NCBI RefSeq assembly: GCF_014697355.1
Contig: NZ_JACJRQ010000032.1
Coordinates: 1-64,000, forward strand
Source of the DNA: Nostoc calcicola FACHB-3891
Lineage (GTDB): Bacteria; Cyanobacteriota; Cyanobacteriia; Cyanobacteriales; Nostocaceae
Direction: 5' to 3'
DNA length: 64,000 bases
The notes beneath the pieces were generated by a model. That model had not been told where the DNA came from. It made no database searches and worked only from the letters and a program-made list of their open reading frames with translations. The stretch's first letter is position 1; each line of letters starts with the position of its first letter. Both the position numbers and the translations under genes were made by a program. This document shows positions 46,115 through 54,035 of this stretch, in pieces.

Positions 46115-46337
46115 CAGACCGAATTGTTCTCCAGCTTTTTACCCGACCTTCAGCAATATCTTTTTTACCTTCTTCAAATGATTCAATAAATCCAGGGATA
46201 TCAAGTAACTCTTGGGTAGCATCTTCACTCTCTTTATCTGCTAGATATGCTAAAAATTCAGCAACCAGTTGTAGGCGTTCTGAAGATAATACATCTAGAT
46301 ATTGGTTAATTTGCTGACGAACTTCTGTGTTATTCAT
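46107..46337 (-). CDS. RelE-cognate antitoxin
   Basis: 76 residues. A helical N-terminus (INQYLDVLSSERLQLVAEFL) is followed by an acidic C-terminus (GFIESFEEGKKDIAEGR), the usual make-up of cyanobacterial antitoxins paired with RelE. Only 15 bases separate it from the NACHT-HEAT stop codon, so it is probably expressed with that gene. Confidence 0.82.
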   Translation of the reverse strand: MNNTEVRQQINQYLDVLSSERLQLVAEFLAYLADKESEDATQELLDIPGFIESFEEGKKDIAEGRVKSWRTIRSDV

Positions 46338-46352
46338 ATTTGTGCAACTCTT

Positions 46353-49300
46353 TTACTTCTCTAATTGTGCCAACTTCTTCTGAGCAAATTCCCGCACTTG
46401 CTCATCTGGGTCATTGTCGGCGCGATCGCGCAACAGTGGTAAAGTCTGCTCATGCTGAGGAAATTGCTTGATAATTATCTCCAGTGCAATGCGCCGAGGA
46501 TTAGTTTGATCCTTTTTCTTGCGCTCAAAGGAGTCATCAACAGCGCAGTTGTAGTAGATGTCAAACAACTCAGGCTGATATTTAAAGTGTTTAGCTAATA
46601 GTTGGACTGCTACACCTCGCACATAGTAGCTATCATCCTGGGTAGCGCGTTCTTTGAGGAAGGATTTGGTGTCGGGGTCATCTTTGAAGTTTTTCGCTAA
46701 TTCTTGGACTGCTGTATATCGCACATCGCTGTTATTAGCGTTGGTAGCGCGTTCTTTGAGGAAGGATTTGCTGTTGGGGTCATCTTTGAAGTTCTTCGCT
46801 AATTCTTGGACTCCTGCACGTCGCATATAATAGCTATTATTCTTGATAGCGCGTTCTTTGAGGAAGGATTTGCTGTCGGAATCATCTTTGAAGTTCTGCG
46901 CTAATTCTTGGACTGCTGCACGTCGCACATTCCAGTTATCATCCTGGGTAGCGCGTTCTTTGAGGAAGGATTTGGTTTCGGGGTCATCTTTGAAGTTCTT
47001 CGCTAATTCTTGGACTGCTGCACGTCGCACATCGTTGTCATTATCGTTGGTAGCGCGTTCTTTGAGGAAGGATTTGGTTTCAGGGTCATCTTTGAAGTTC
47101 TTCGCTAATTCTTGGACTGCTGCACATCGCACATCGTTGTCATTATCGTTGGTAGCGCGTTCTTTGAGGAAGGATTTGGTTTCAGGGTCATCTTTGAAGT
47201 TCTTCGCTAATTCTTGGACTGCTGCACGTCGCACATCGTTGTCATTATCGTTGGTAGCACGTTCTTTGAGGAAGGATTTGGTTTCGGGGTCATCTTTGAA
47301 GTTCTGCACTAATTCTTGGACTGCTGCACGTCGCACAAAGTAGCTATCATCGTTGGTAGCACGTTCTTTGAGGAAGGATTTGGTTTCGGGGTCATCTTTG
47401 AAGTTCTGCACTAATTCTTGGACTGCTGCACGTCGCACAAAGTAGCTATCATCGTTGGTAGCACGTTCTTTGAGGAAGGATTTGGTTTCGGGGTCATCTT
47501 TGAAGTTCTGCACTAATTCTTGGACTGCTGCACGTCGCACAAAGTAGCTATCATCGTTGGTAGCACGTTCTTTGAGGAAGAATTTGGTTTCGAGGCCATC
47601 TTTGAAGTTCTTCGCTAATTCTTGGACTGCTGCACGTCGCACATTGTAGCTATCATCTTGGGTAGTGCGTTCTTTGAGCCAGGTTTTGGTGTCGGGAGAT
47701 TCTTGCCAAGTCGTCGCAATTGCGCTGACTGCTTGAGTGCAAATTTCTTGAACTAGCTTAGTTTCTTCTTCATCCTGATAGAGGACATAATAGTACCAGA
47801 GATCATATTTAGTTAAGGCTTTTAGCTCATTAAGTAATTTATTAGCCGTTGACGCGATCGCCGAGCGATTTCTCACCTCTACAAGACATTTAGCCGCTAA
47901 AAAGAGATTGACAAACTTTTCCTCTTCGCCATCTTGCACCATTAAATACTCAAGAATCTCCCCAACAAATCTTGGCTCAATCATTCCCGCAATTAGCAGC
48001 AAGACCTCATGCCAACTTTCATCTTGCCAGTGTTTGCCAAAAACTTCATTCTTAAGTTCCTCAATAGTCAGCGTTTGCGTTTCTTTAAACTGCCAGACAA
48101 ACTCCCAAGCACAGAAATATTCTAAAAATGTCCGATGCACAAAAGCATAATAATCCGCACCCAGAAAACATAACATAAAGTTGCGAGTCCGCAGTTGATT
48201 AATCATCACCCGCGCCACTTCTCTGGATTTATCAAATTCTATGGTTTTGAGATAATCAGTCAGAACTTTGACTAAATCATTTTCATTAATCAAATTACCT
48301 GCCAAACCTTTCTCATCAGTTTGCATTTTATAAGCAACCTGACGCAGCATCGCTTGTTTATCTTTATAATCTATTGTCTTAGGATCTAACCTCTTATCTT
48401 CTGTCAAAGCGCGTTCCACATCCCATTGATGTAGCAGTACCCGCGATGCTTGATCGTAAAGTGTAGCTCTATCTCTTGGCAGTTCTTGATTACGATTAAG
48501 AATTGCCATCATCGTCAACAGCAGAGGATTTCCCGCCAATTCTGCAATAGATTTGGAAGTTTCAATTCCTCTTTGTAGCCGTTCCCGTTTTCTCTCCTTA
48601 TCAACTGCATCGGTAAAAGTTAACTCATGCCAACGGTAGATAAAATCCTGAATTTGTTCTGAGTCTAAATCTTGTAATATAAAGTGACGAAACTCAGCAT
48701 TAAGTAATCGTTGCGGTTTATAGCCAATAATCCGAGAAGTGACAATTACCTGCACATCAGGATACTCATTAGTAAAGCGATGAATATCAGTAATTACATC
48801 TTCTCGCTTACCAGGGTCAAATACCTCATCCAAACCATCAAACATCACTAAGGCATTACCAGCTTTTAATTGTTTATCTAGTTCAAGCTGATTGAGATGA
48901 TGAACAGCACCACTACATTGATGAAAGAATTCGAGAAAATTATTGCACTCTTTATCTTCCCGTCGCCGCATATAAGTGCGTAATTCAATTAGCAAGGGAA
49001 TTGGTAATGAGATAACATTATCCAGTGGTGACTCAGCCCAATTCAAAGCCAAAAATTGCAACAATGTAGACTTCCCTGAACCAGGATCGCCCAAAATCAC
49101 AAGATATTTATAATCTTGCTTTTTATTGACAACATCTAAAACTGAACGGATTGGCTGTTCAAAATAAACTCGTTTGTGGCGTTCTAATTCTTGCAATTCA
49201 ACTTCTGCTTCTACTTGGTCACTTTCTCGCAGCCGTCTAAGATGTTCTTTAGGCAGTTCGTGAACTTGTGGTAAAACTTGATGAGCTTCCCGGACATTTT

Positions 49301-49973
49301 GAGCAGTAAAAATCCGCCATAATTTCAGTTCGTTATAGGCATAGCCGCTAGTATCTAAGCTATCTAATTTAATATTACCATAGCGCTCGCGGATTCCTTC
49401 TTGATATTTAAATAAATTAAAATCTACAATAACACCAGCAATTTCTTTGGTATTGATTTCAATATCAGATAATTTTTGTAATTCTAGGATATGGTGTAAT
49501 TCTTTTGAATCTAAAAGAAGTTCTTGCACTTGTGTAAAATACTGTTCTGTAAGCGATCGCCAGTTAAACTTAGATGGTAGAGGTTTTAATTGCAGCCTGT
49601 TCCAACTATCTTCTAGCTTTTTAGCATCTAGAGAATCACAATTAATATCAAAAGCCTTGCCAAGAATTTCTATAACTAACCGATCGCTGAGAAACTTCTT
49701 GATATCTTGGGTGTAATCTTTAATTTCAGTTTCACCAAGTTTGCAGCGAACCTTTAACTGCTGTTGCATCAGTTGTAAAAATTCCTTTAATGCTTTGCCA
49801 GCAGCAATTTCTATATCTTCCTTCTTAAATTTCTGGACAATTTTGCTAGGGATGCCTTTTAATAAATCTTTAGCCCAATCTTTAGCAGCATCCTTGGCTA
49901 AGTCTTCGAGAATGGGTTTAAAAATAAACCCAGCAGCCTGAGTTACACCCCAAATAGCTAACCAGTCCAGCAT
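46353..49973 (-). CDS. NACHT NTPase with 11 HEAT-like repeats (NLR-like)
   Basis: 1206 residues from ATG 49973; the frame extends to 50120 but that part translates the AATTCGT heptamer array. An N-terminal helical domain (residues 1-230) precedes NACHT: Walker A GDPGSGKST near 296 and Walker B VMFDGLDEVFD, then an alpha-helical NACHT-associated region. The C-terminal part (about 755-1130) holds 11 repeats of 34 residues (102 bp) with ETKSFLKERATND and VRRAAVQELxxN, then two diverged ones. Repeats are nearly identical in DNA, indicating recent expansion. Bacterial NACHT proteins of this build defend against phages; the effector here is unknown. The TA genes follow at 15 bp. Confidence 0.93.
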   Translation of the reverse strand: MLDWLAIWGVTQAAGFIFKPILEDLAKDAAKDWAKDLLKGIPSKIVQKFKKEDIEIAAGKALKEFLQLMQQQLKVRCKLGETEIKDYTQDIKKFLSDRLVIEILGKAFDINCDSLDAKKLEDSWNRLQLKPLPSKFNWRSLTEQYFTQVQELLLDSKELHHILELQKLSDIEINTKEIAGVIVDFNLFKYQEGIRERYGNIKLDSLDTSGYAYNELKLWRIFTAQNVREAHQVLPQVHELPKEHLRRLRESDQVEAEVELQELERHKRVYFEQPIRSVLDVVNKKQDYKYLVILGDPGSGKSTLLQFLALNWAESPLDNVISLPIPLLIELRTYMRRREDKECNNFLEFFHQCSGAVHHLNQLELDKQLKAGNALVMFDGLDEVFDPGKREDVITDIHRFTNEYPDVQVIVTSRIIGYKPQRLLNAEFRHFILQDLDSEQIQDFIYRWHELTFTDAVDKERKRERLQRGIETSKSIAELAGNPLLLTMMAILNRNQELPRDRATLYDQASRVLLHQWDVERALTEDKRLDPKTIDYKDKQAMLRQVAYKMQTDEKGLAGNLINENDLVKVLTDYLKTIEFDKSREVARVMINQLRTRNFMLCFLGADYYAFVHRTFLEYFCAWEFVWQFKETQTLTIEELKNEVFGKHWQDESWHEVLLLIAGMIEPRFVGEILEYLMVQDGEEEKFVNLFLAAKCLVEVRNRSAIASTANKLLNELKALTKYDLWYYYVLYQDEEETKLVQEICTQAVSAIATTWQESPDTKTWLKERTTQDDSYNVRRAAVQELAKNFKDGLETKFFLKERATNDDSYFVRRAAVQELVQNFKDDPETKSFLKERATNDDSYFVRRAAVQELVQNFKDDPETKSFLKERATNDDSYFVRRAAVQELVQNFKDDPETKSFLKERATNDNDNDVRRAAVQELAKNFKDDPETKSFLKERATNDNDNDVRCAAVQELAKNFKDDPETKSFLKERATNDNDNDVRRAAVQELAKNFKDDPETKSFLKERATQDDNWNVRRAAVQELAQNFKDDSDSKSFLKERAIKNNSYYMRRAGVQELAKNFKDDPNSKSFLKERATNANNSDVRYTAVQELAKNFKDDPDTKSFLKERATQDDSYYVRGVAVQLLAKHFKYQPELFDIYYNCAVDDSFERKKKDQTNPRRIALEIIIKQFPQHEQTLPLLRDRADNDPDEQVREFAQKKLAQLEK

Positions 49974-50029
49974 AATACTCGCGTCTGTTGAGATTTTGAT
50001 TACGAGTATATACACTAGCTTGAACAAAT

Positions 50030-50076
50030 AATTCGTAATTCTTAATTCGTAATTCGTAATTCGTAATTCGTAATTA
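50030..50076. repeat. AATTCGT heptamer array
   Basis: Six or seven copies of the heptamer AATTCGT lie in the shared upstream region of the NACHT-HEAT and Ser/Thr kinase genes. This stretch to 50328 also has a hairpin CCACCAAATC/GATTTGGTGG (50090-50115) and a GAATTCTGA stretch; no gene. Confidence 0.85.
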
Positions 50077-50328
50077 GTTGGAGTCATAGCCCCCACCAAA
50101 TCAAAGATTTGGTGGTGCAATAATTCAGTGGTGAGTCTGAATCCCCCACTGATAGCGTAGCGTTACCGAGTCTTCTCCCAAGGGGAGACGCACTCGCGTT
50201 CGAGCGTCTTCATTCTGACTCCTGAATTCTGACTTCTGAATTCTTCTTCAACTACTATTTTGCGATTTCTCAGAGCAATAGCTTGTAGCTAAGCGATAAT
50301 AAATACATTTGCTTATAGACGCACAGTT

Positions 50329-52653
50329 ATGACCTGCTGTCTCAATCCAGCTTGCCACAATCCGCCCAATCCCGATCGCACAATGTTTTGCTACAACTGC
50401 GGCGCAGGATTGGTAGTGTTGAGAAACCGCTATCGCCCAATTAAATCATTAGGTGGTGGGGGATTTGGTAAAACTTATTTGGCAGAAGATATCGACAAAC
50501 TAAATGAGCATTGTGTCATCAAGCAGTTTGCACCGCAAGTCCAGGGAACAGCAGCACTAAACAAAGCCACAGAACTATTTGAGCAAGAAGCAAAGCGACT
50601 GCAACAGTTAGGAAAACATCCCCAAATTCCTACACTATTGGCGTATTTTAATGAAGATAATCGCCTGTATTTGGTGCAGGAGTTTATCGATGGGCAGAAT
50701 TTATTGGTTGAATTACAACAGCAGGGAATTTTCGACGAGCAAAAAATAAAAGAATTATTGCTTGATTTATTAGATATTCTCAAAATAGTTCATCAACAGC
50801 AAGTGATTCACCGCGATATCAAACCAGAGAATATCATTCGTCACAGTGATGGTAAGTTTGTGTTGATTGACTTTGGTGCATCGAAGCAACTGACAGCAAC
50901 AGTGATGACGCAAATAGGAACAACCATCGGTTCCCTTGGTTATGCACCATTGGAACAGATGCAGGGAGGTGAAGCTTACCCAGCCAGTGATTTATATAGT
51001 CTTGGTGCAACTTGCTTTCACCTATTGAGTGGAATTCACCCTTGGGATTTGTGGAAACGACAAGGTTATAGTTGGGTTGCGAGTTGGCGAGAACATTTGC
51101 AGCAACCAGTAAATCAGAATTTGGGGCGGATACTGGATAAATTGTTGCAAGAAGAACACCAGCAGCGTTATCAGTCAGCAACGGAAGTATTACAAGCGTT
51201 AAATTCACAGCCGATACCAGTAACTGTGCCTGTTACTCTTCCAATACAACAGACTCAACCAGCTATCTCTGGTAGTTTGAAAAAGCCTATACCTAAACAC
51301 TTCATTGTCCTTCCATTATTAATATTAATTGGTGCTGGCACGGTTTATTCATTGCAAGGAATAACAAATAGTGTTGAAAATTACAACCGTCAAGGAATAG
51401 AAAAATACAATAATCAAGATTTTCGCGGTGCTATTGAAGATTACAATGAAGCTATTAAAATTAATCCTAATTTTGCAAAAGCTTACTACAATCGGGGTAA
51501 TGCTCACTATGATTTAGGGGAAAAGCAAGAAGCAATAGAGGATTACAACCAAGCTATTAAACTTAATTCTAAATATGCGGAAGCTTACTATCAGCATGGG
51601 CTTCTAGAACAAGATAACCAAAAAGCTATAGACTACTTCCGTCAAGCCGCAGAGTTATTTGTTGCACAAGGAAGTCAAGGTGATGCCAAACGTAGTCAAG
51701 GACAAGTACGTTCTTTATTGAAAGATTATCAGGGAGCGATCGCTGCTTATACTGAAGCGATTGGGCTGAACTCCAACGATTTAAAGGCTTACATCAACCG
51801 GGGTGTAGCTCGTGGTAATTTAGGAGAGCATCAAGCAGCGATCGCAGATTACAACCAAGCCATCAAAATTAATCCTAAGTTTGCATTGGCTTACAACAAT
51901 CGGGGTGCTGCTCACAGTAATTTAGAAAAAAAGCAAGCTGCAATTGAAGATTTCAACCAAGCCATCAGAATTAATCCTAACTTTGTATTGGCTTACAACA
52001 ACCGAGGTTTTGCTTACTATGAATTAGGAGATAAGCAAGCCGCAATTGCAGATTACAACCAAGCCCTGAAAATTGATCCCAACTATGCAGATGCTTACAA
52101 AAACCGGGGTAGTGTTCGCTATGATTTAGGAGATAATCAAGCTGCAATTGAAGATTTTAACCAAGCCCTGAAAATTAACCCCAACTATGCAGATGCTTAC
52201 ATTAGACGGGGTGTAGCTCGTTCTGCTTTAGGAAATAAGCAAGCTGCAATTGAAGACTACACCCAAGCCATCACAATTAATCCCAACTATGCGCTAGTTT
52301 ATAACAACCGGGGTATTGCTCGCTCTGATTTAGGAGATAACAAAGCTGCAATTGAAGATTACAACCAAGCCCTGAAAATTAATCCCAAATATGCAGATGC
52401 TTACATCAATCGGGGTGTAGCTCGCTCTGCTTTAGGAGATAAGCAAACTGCAATTGAAGACTACACCCAAGCCATCACAATTAATCCCAATTATGCACTA
52501 GCTTACAACAACCGGGGCAATGCTCGCTCTGCTTTAGGAGATAAGCAAGCTGCGATTATAGATTTTCGTAAATCTGCCGATTTGTATAAGCAACAAGGAA
52601 AAGAAAGTGATTATCAAGATGCTCTCAACCGCATTAAACAAATCGAGCAATAA
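50329..52653 (+). CDS. Ser/Thr protein kinase with zinc-ribbon start and TPR tail
   Basis: 774 residues. Four cysteines in the first 25 (CLNPACHNPP, FCYNCG) form a likely zinc ribbon. The Hanks kinase (33-295) shows LGGGGFGKTY, HCVIKQF, HRDIKPEN, DFGASKQL. A membrane helix follows near 325-345 (ILIGAGTVYSLQG). From about 350 come ten or more TPR units with patterns AIEDYNQAIKINPNYA and AYNNRG, likely periplasmic. TPRs suggest a protein partner. Divergent from the NACHT-HEAT gene, with 355 bases between starts. Confidence 0.94.
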   Translation: MTCCLNPACHNPPNPDRTMFCYNCGAGLVVLRNRYRPIKSLGGGGFGKTYLAEDIDKLNEHCVIKQFAPQVQGTAALNKATELFEQEAKRLQQLGKHPQIPTLLAYFNEDNRLYLVQEFIDGQNLLVELQQQGIFDEQKIKELLLDLLDILKIVHQQQVIHRDIKPENIIRHSDGKFVLIDFGASKQLTATVMTQIGTTIGSLGYAPLEQMQGGEAYPASDLYSLGATCFHLLSGIHPWDLWKRQGYSWVASWREHLQQPVNQNLGRILDKLLQEEHQQRYQSATEVLQALNSQPIPVTVPVTLPIQQTQPAISGSLKKPIPKHFIVLPLLILIGAGTVYSLQGITNSVENYNRQGIEKYNNQDFRGAIEDYNEAIKINPNFAKAYYNRGNAHYDLGEKQEAIEDYNQAIKLNSKYAEAYYQHGLLEQDNQKAIDYFRQAAELFVAQGSQGDAKRSQGQVRSLLKDYQGAIAAYTEAIGLNSNDLKAYINRGVARGNLGEHQAAIADYNQAIKINPKFALAYNNRGAAHSNLEKKQAAIEDFNQAIRINPNFVLAYNNRGFAYYELGDKQAAIADYNQALKIDPNYADAYKNRGSVRYDLGDNQAAIEDFNQALKINPNYADAYIRRGVARSALGNKQAAIEDYTQAITINPNYALVYNNRGIARSDLGDNKAAIEDYNQALKINPKYADAYINRGVARSALGDKQTAIEDYTQAITINPNYALAYNNRGNARSALGDKQAAIIDFRKSADLYKQQGKESDYQDALNRIKQIEQ

Positions 52654-52666
52654 CCAGATTACCTAG

Positions 52667-52791
52667 CAATACGGTTCGGTTAAAGGGGAAAGGGGAAAGG
52701 GGAAAGGTTTCAAATACATCCAAATCCCCTTACCCCAAAACCATTTCCCAGACCACAAGGGAAGTTCATACTGCTTATCCGAACCGTATTG
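52667..52791. mobile_element. 125-bp MITE, family A copy 2, with 10-bp target duplication
   Basis: Same ends and length as the copy at 7185. Flanked by GATTACCTAG (52657-52666) and GATTACTTAG (52792-52801), 9 of 10 identical. Only a few internal differences from copy 1. It begins 13 bases after the kinase-TPR stop codon. The rest of 52802-53044 shows no gene apart from HIP1 sites. Confidence 0.9.
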
Positions 52792-53044
52792 GATTACTTA
52801 GTTGTTCAAAAGCGTTTTGTCAGAATCCAGTATTTCTTCGGCTGAAGGTAACTACTTTGGCTAATTGTAGGCTAACATAGCTAGTTTCCTTAACACTCAG
52901 CCGAATTATAGCAATTAACTGCGATGATTATTCTCTGATGCACAGGTATTAGCGATCGCAGCAATAAAATAGAGAAAAGCGATCGCATCCAACCCGATTT
53001 AAAAGTAAAAATATCAGCAAAACCCCATAATTGGAGGTGCAGCA

Positions 53045-53782
53045 ATGGTACAACAAGTAACACCGGAAACCAACATCGAAATCATCTACCCAGAAAGTGA
53101 TGGACAGCCAATGGCAGATAACACAGAACAATTTGCATGGATTGTCAAAATTAAAGAAAATTTAGAAATCTTATTTGCATCCCAAGCTGATGTATTTATC
53201 GCTGGAGATTTGTTTTGGTATCCAGTTAAAGGAAATTCTAATATTAAACAAGCACCTGATACGATGGTAGTCTTTGGTAGACCAAAAGGAAAACGGAGTT
53301 CTTATTTACAATGGGATGAAAATAATATACCCCCACAGGTAGTCTTTGAAATACTATCGCCAGGTAACACCCTAAAAGAAATGACCAAAAAATTGCAGTT
53401 TTACCAGCGTTATGGTGTGGAAGAATATTATATTTACGATCCAGATAAAAATGATTTAAATGGCTTACTCCGCTCTGGGGATAGTTTTGAAGTCATTGAA
53501 GAAATGAATGACTGGGTAAGCCCGCGTTTGAAAATTCGTTTTCACCTAACATCGAATACATTGGAAATTGTTTCTCTCAGCGGACAAAAGTTTTTAAGCC
53601 CCGTAGAAATTGACCAGTTACGCGAACAGGAACGCCAACGCGCAGAACAGGAACGCCAACGTGCAGAACAAGAAACTCAAGCAAAGGAAGCCGCTTTGCA
53701 AGAATTAGAAAAAGAACGCGATCGCTATCAAGAATTGTTAGCTAAACTCAAAGAAAAAGGAATTGATACAGATAATTTGTAA
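53045..53782 (+). CDS. Uma2-family nuclease-like protein (DUF820)
   Basis: 245 residues. Restriction-endonuclease-like fold: APDTMVVFGRPKG, QVVFEILSPGNT and GVEEYYIYDPDKND carry the D, E and downstream segments of the PD-(D/E)xK core. A C-terminal coiled coil (RQRAEQERQRAEQE) extends it beyond the usual 190 residues. Uma2 proteins are very numerous in cyanobacteria and their substrate is unknown. GGAGGTGC lies just before the ATG, a strong ribosome site. Confidence 0.92.
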   Translation: MVQQVTPETNIEIIYPESDGQPMADNTEQFAWIVKIKENLEILFASQADVFIAGDLFWYPVKGNSNIKQAPDTMVVFGRPKGKRSSYLQWDENNIPPQVVFEILSPGNTLKEMTKKLQFYQRYGVEEYYIYDPDKNDLNGLLRSGDSFEVIEEMNDWVSPRLKIRFHLTSNTLEIVSLSGQKFLSPVEIDQLREQERQRAEQERQRAEQETQAKEAALQELEKERDRYQELLAKLKEKGIDTDNL

Positions 53783-53810
53783 TTGCCGTTAAAAGTTACA
53801 GCGTTTTTCA

Positions 53811-53906
53811 TCTACAGCGATTCTCGTTTGGATGCAATACGCTGTAGGGTAGCACATCTGTGCTACCCTACGAACGTGCGTATTTTACCCAAGTGAGAAG
53901 CGCTAT
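53811..53906. repeat. Inverted-repeat element around a REP palindrome
   Basis: Left end TACAGCGATTCTCGTTTGG and right end CCAAGTGAGAAGCGCTATA are imperfect inverted repeats; between them lies GTAGGGTAGCACATCTGTGC (palindrome 53844-53871). The same right end occurs near 45040-45058. Confidence 0.75.
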
Positions 53907-54035
53907 AAATATATCTAACGAAGTATTTTCAAAAACCAGTATCACTGAGTACTCTTTTTTTGGCTCTCTAAAAATATTGCCTGCCCAAGATTTGTGTGTA
54001 ATGTACGTCCCGACGACGCTAGAGGTAAGTTAAAA

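Noticed and set aside
46843-47343. 166-residue plus-strand frame with repeated SLRKDLVSGSSLKF
   Set aside because: It is the antisense shadow of the HEAT repeats.
49974-50120. N-terminal extension of the NACHT-HEAT protein
   Set aside because: It translates the AATTCGT heptamer array (NYELRITNYELRI). ATG 49973 begins the conserved helical domain.
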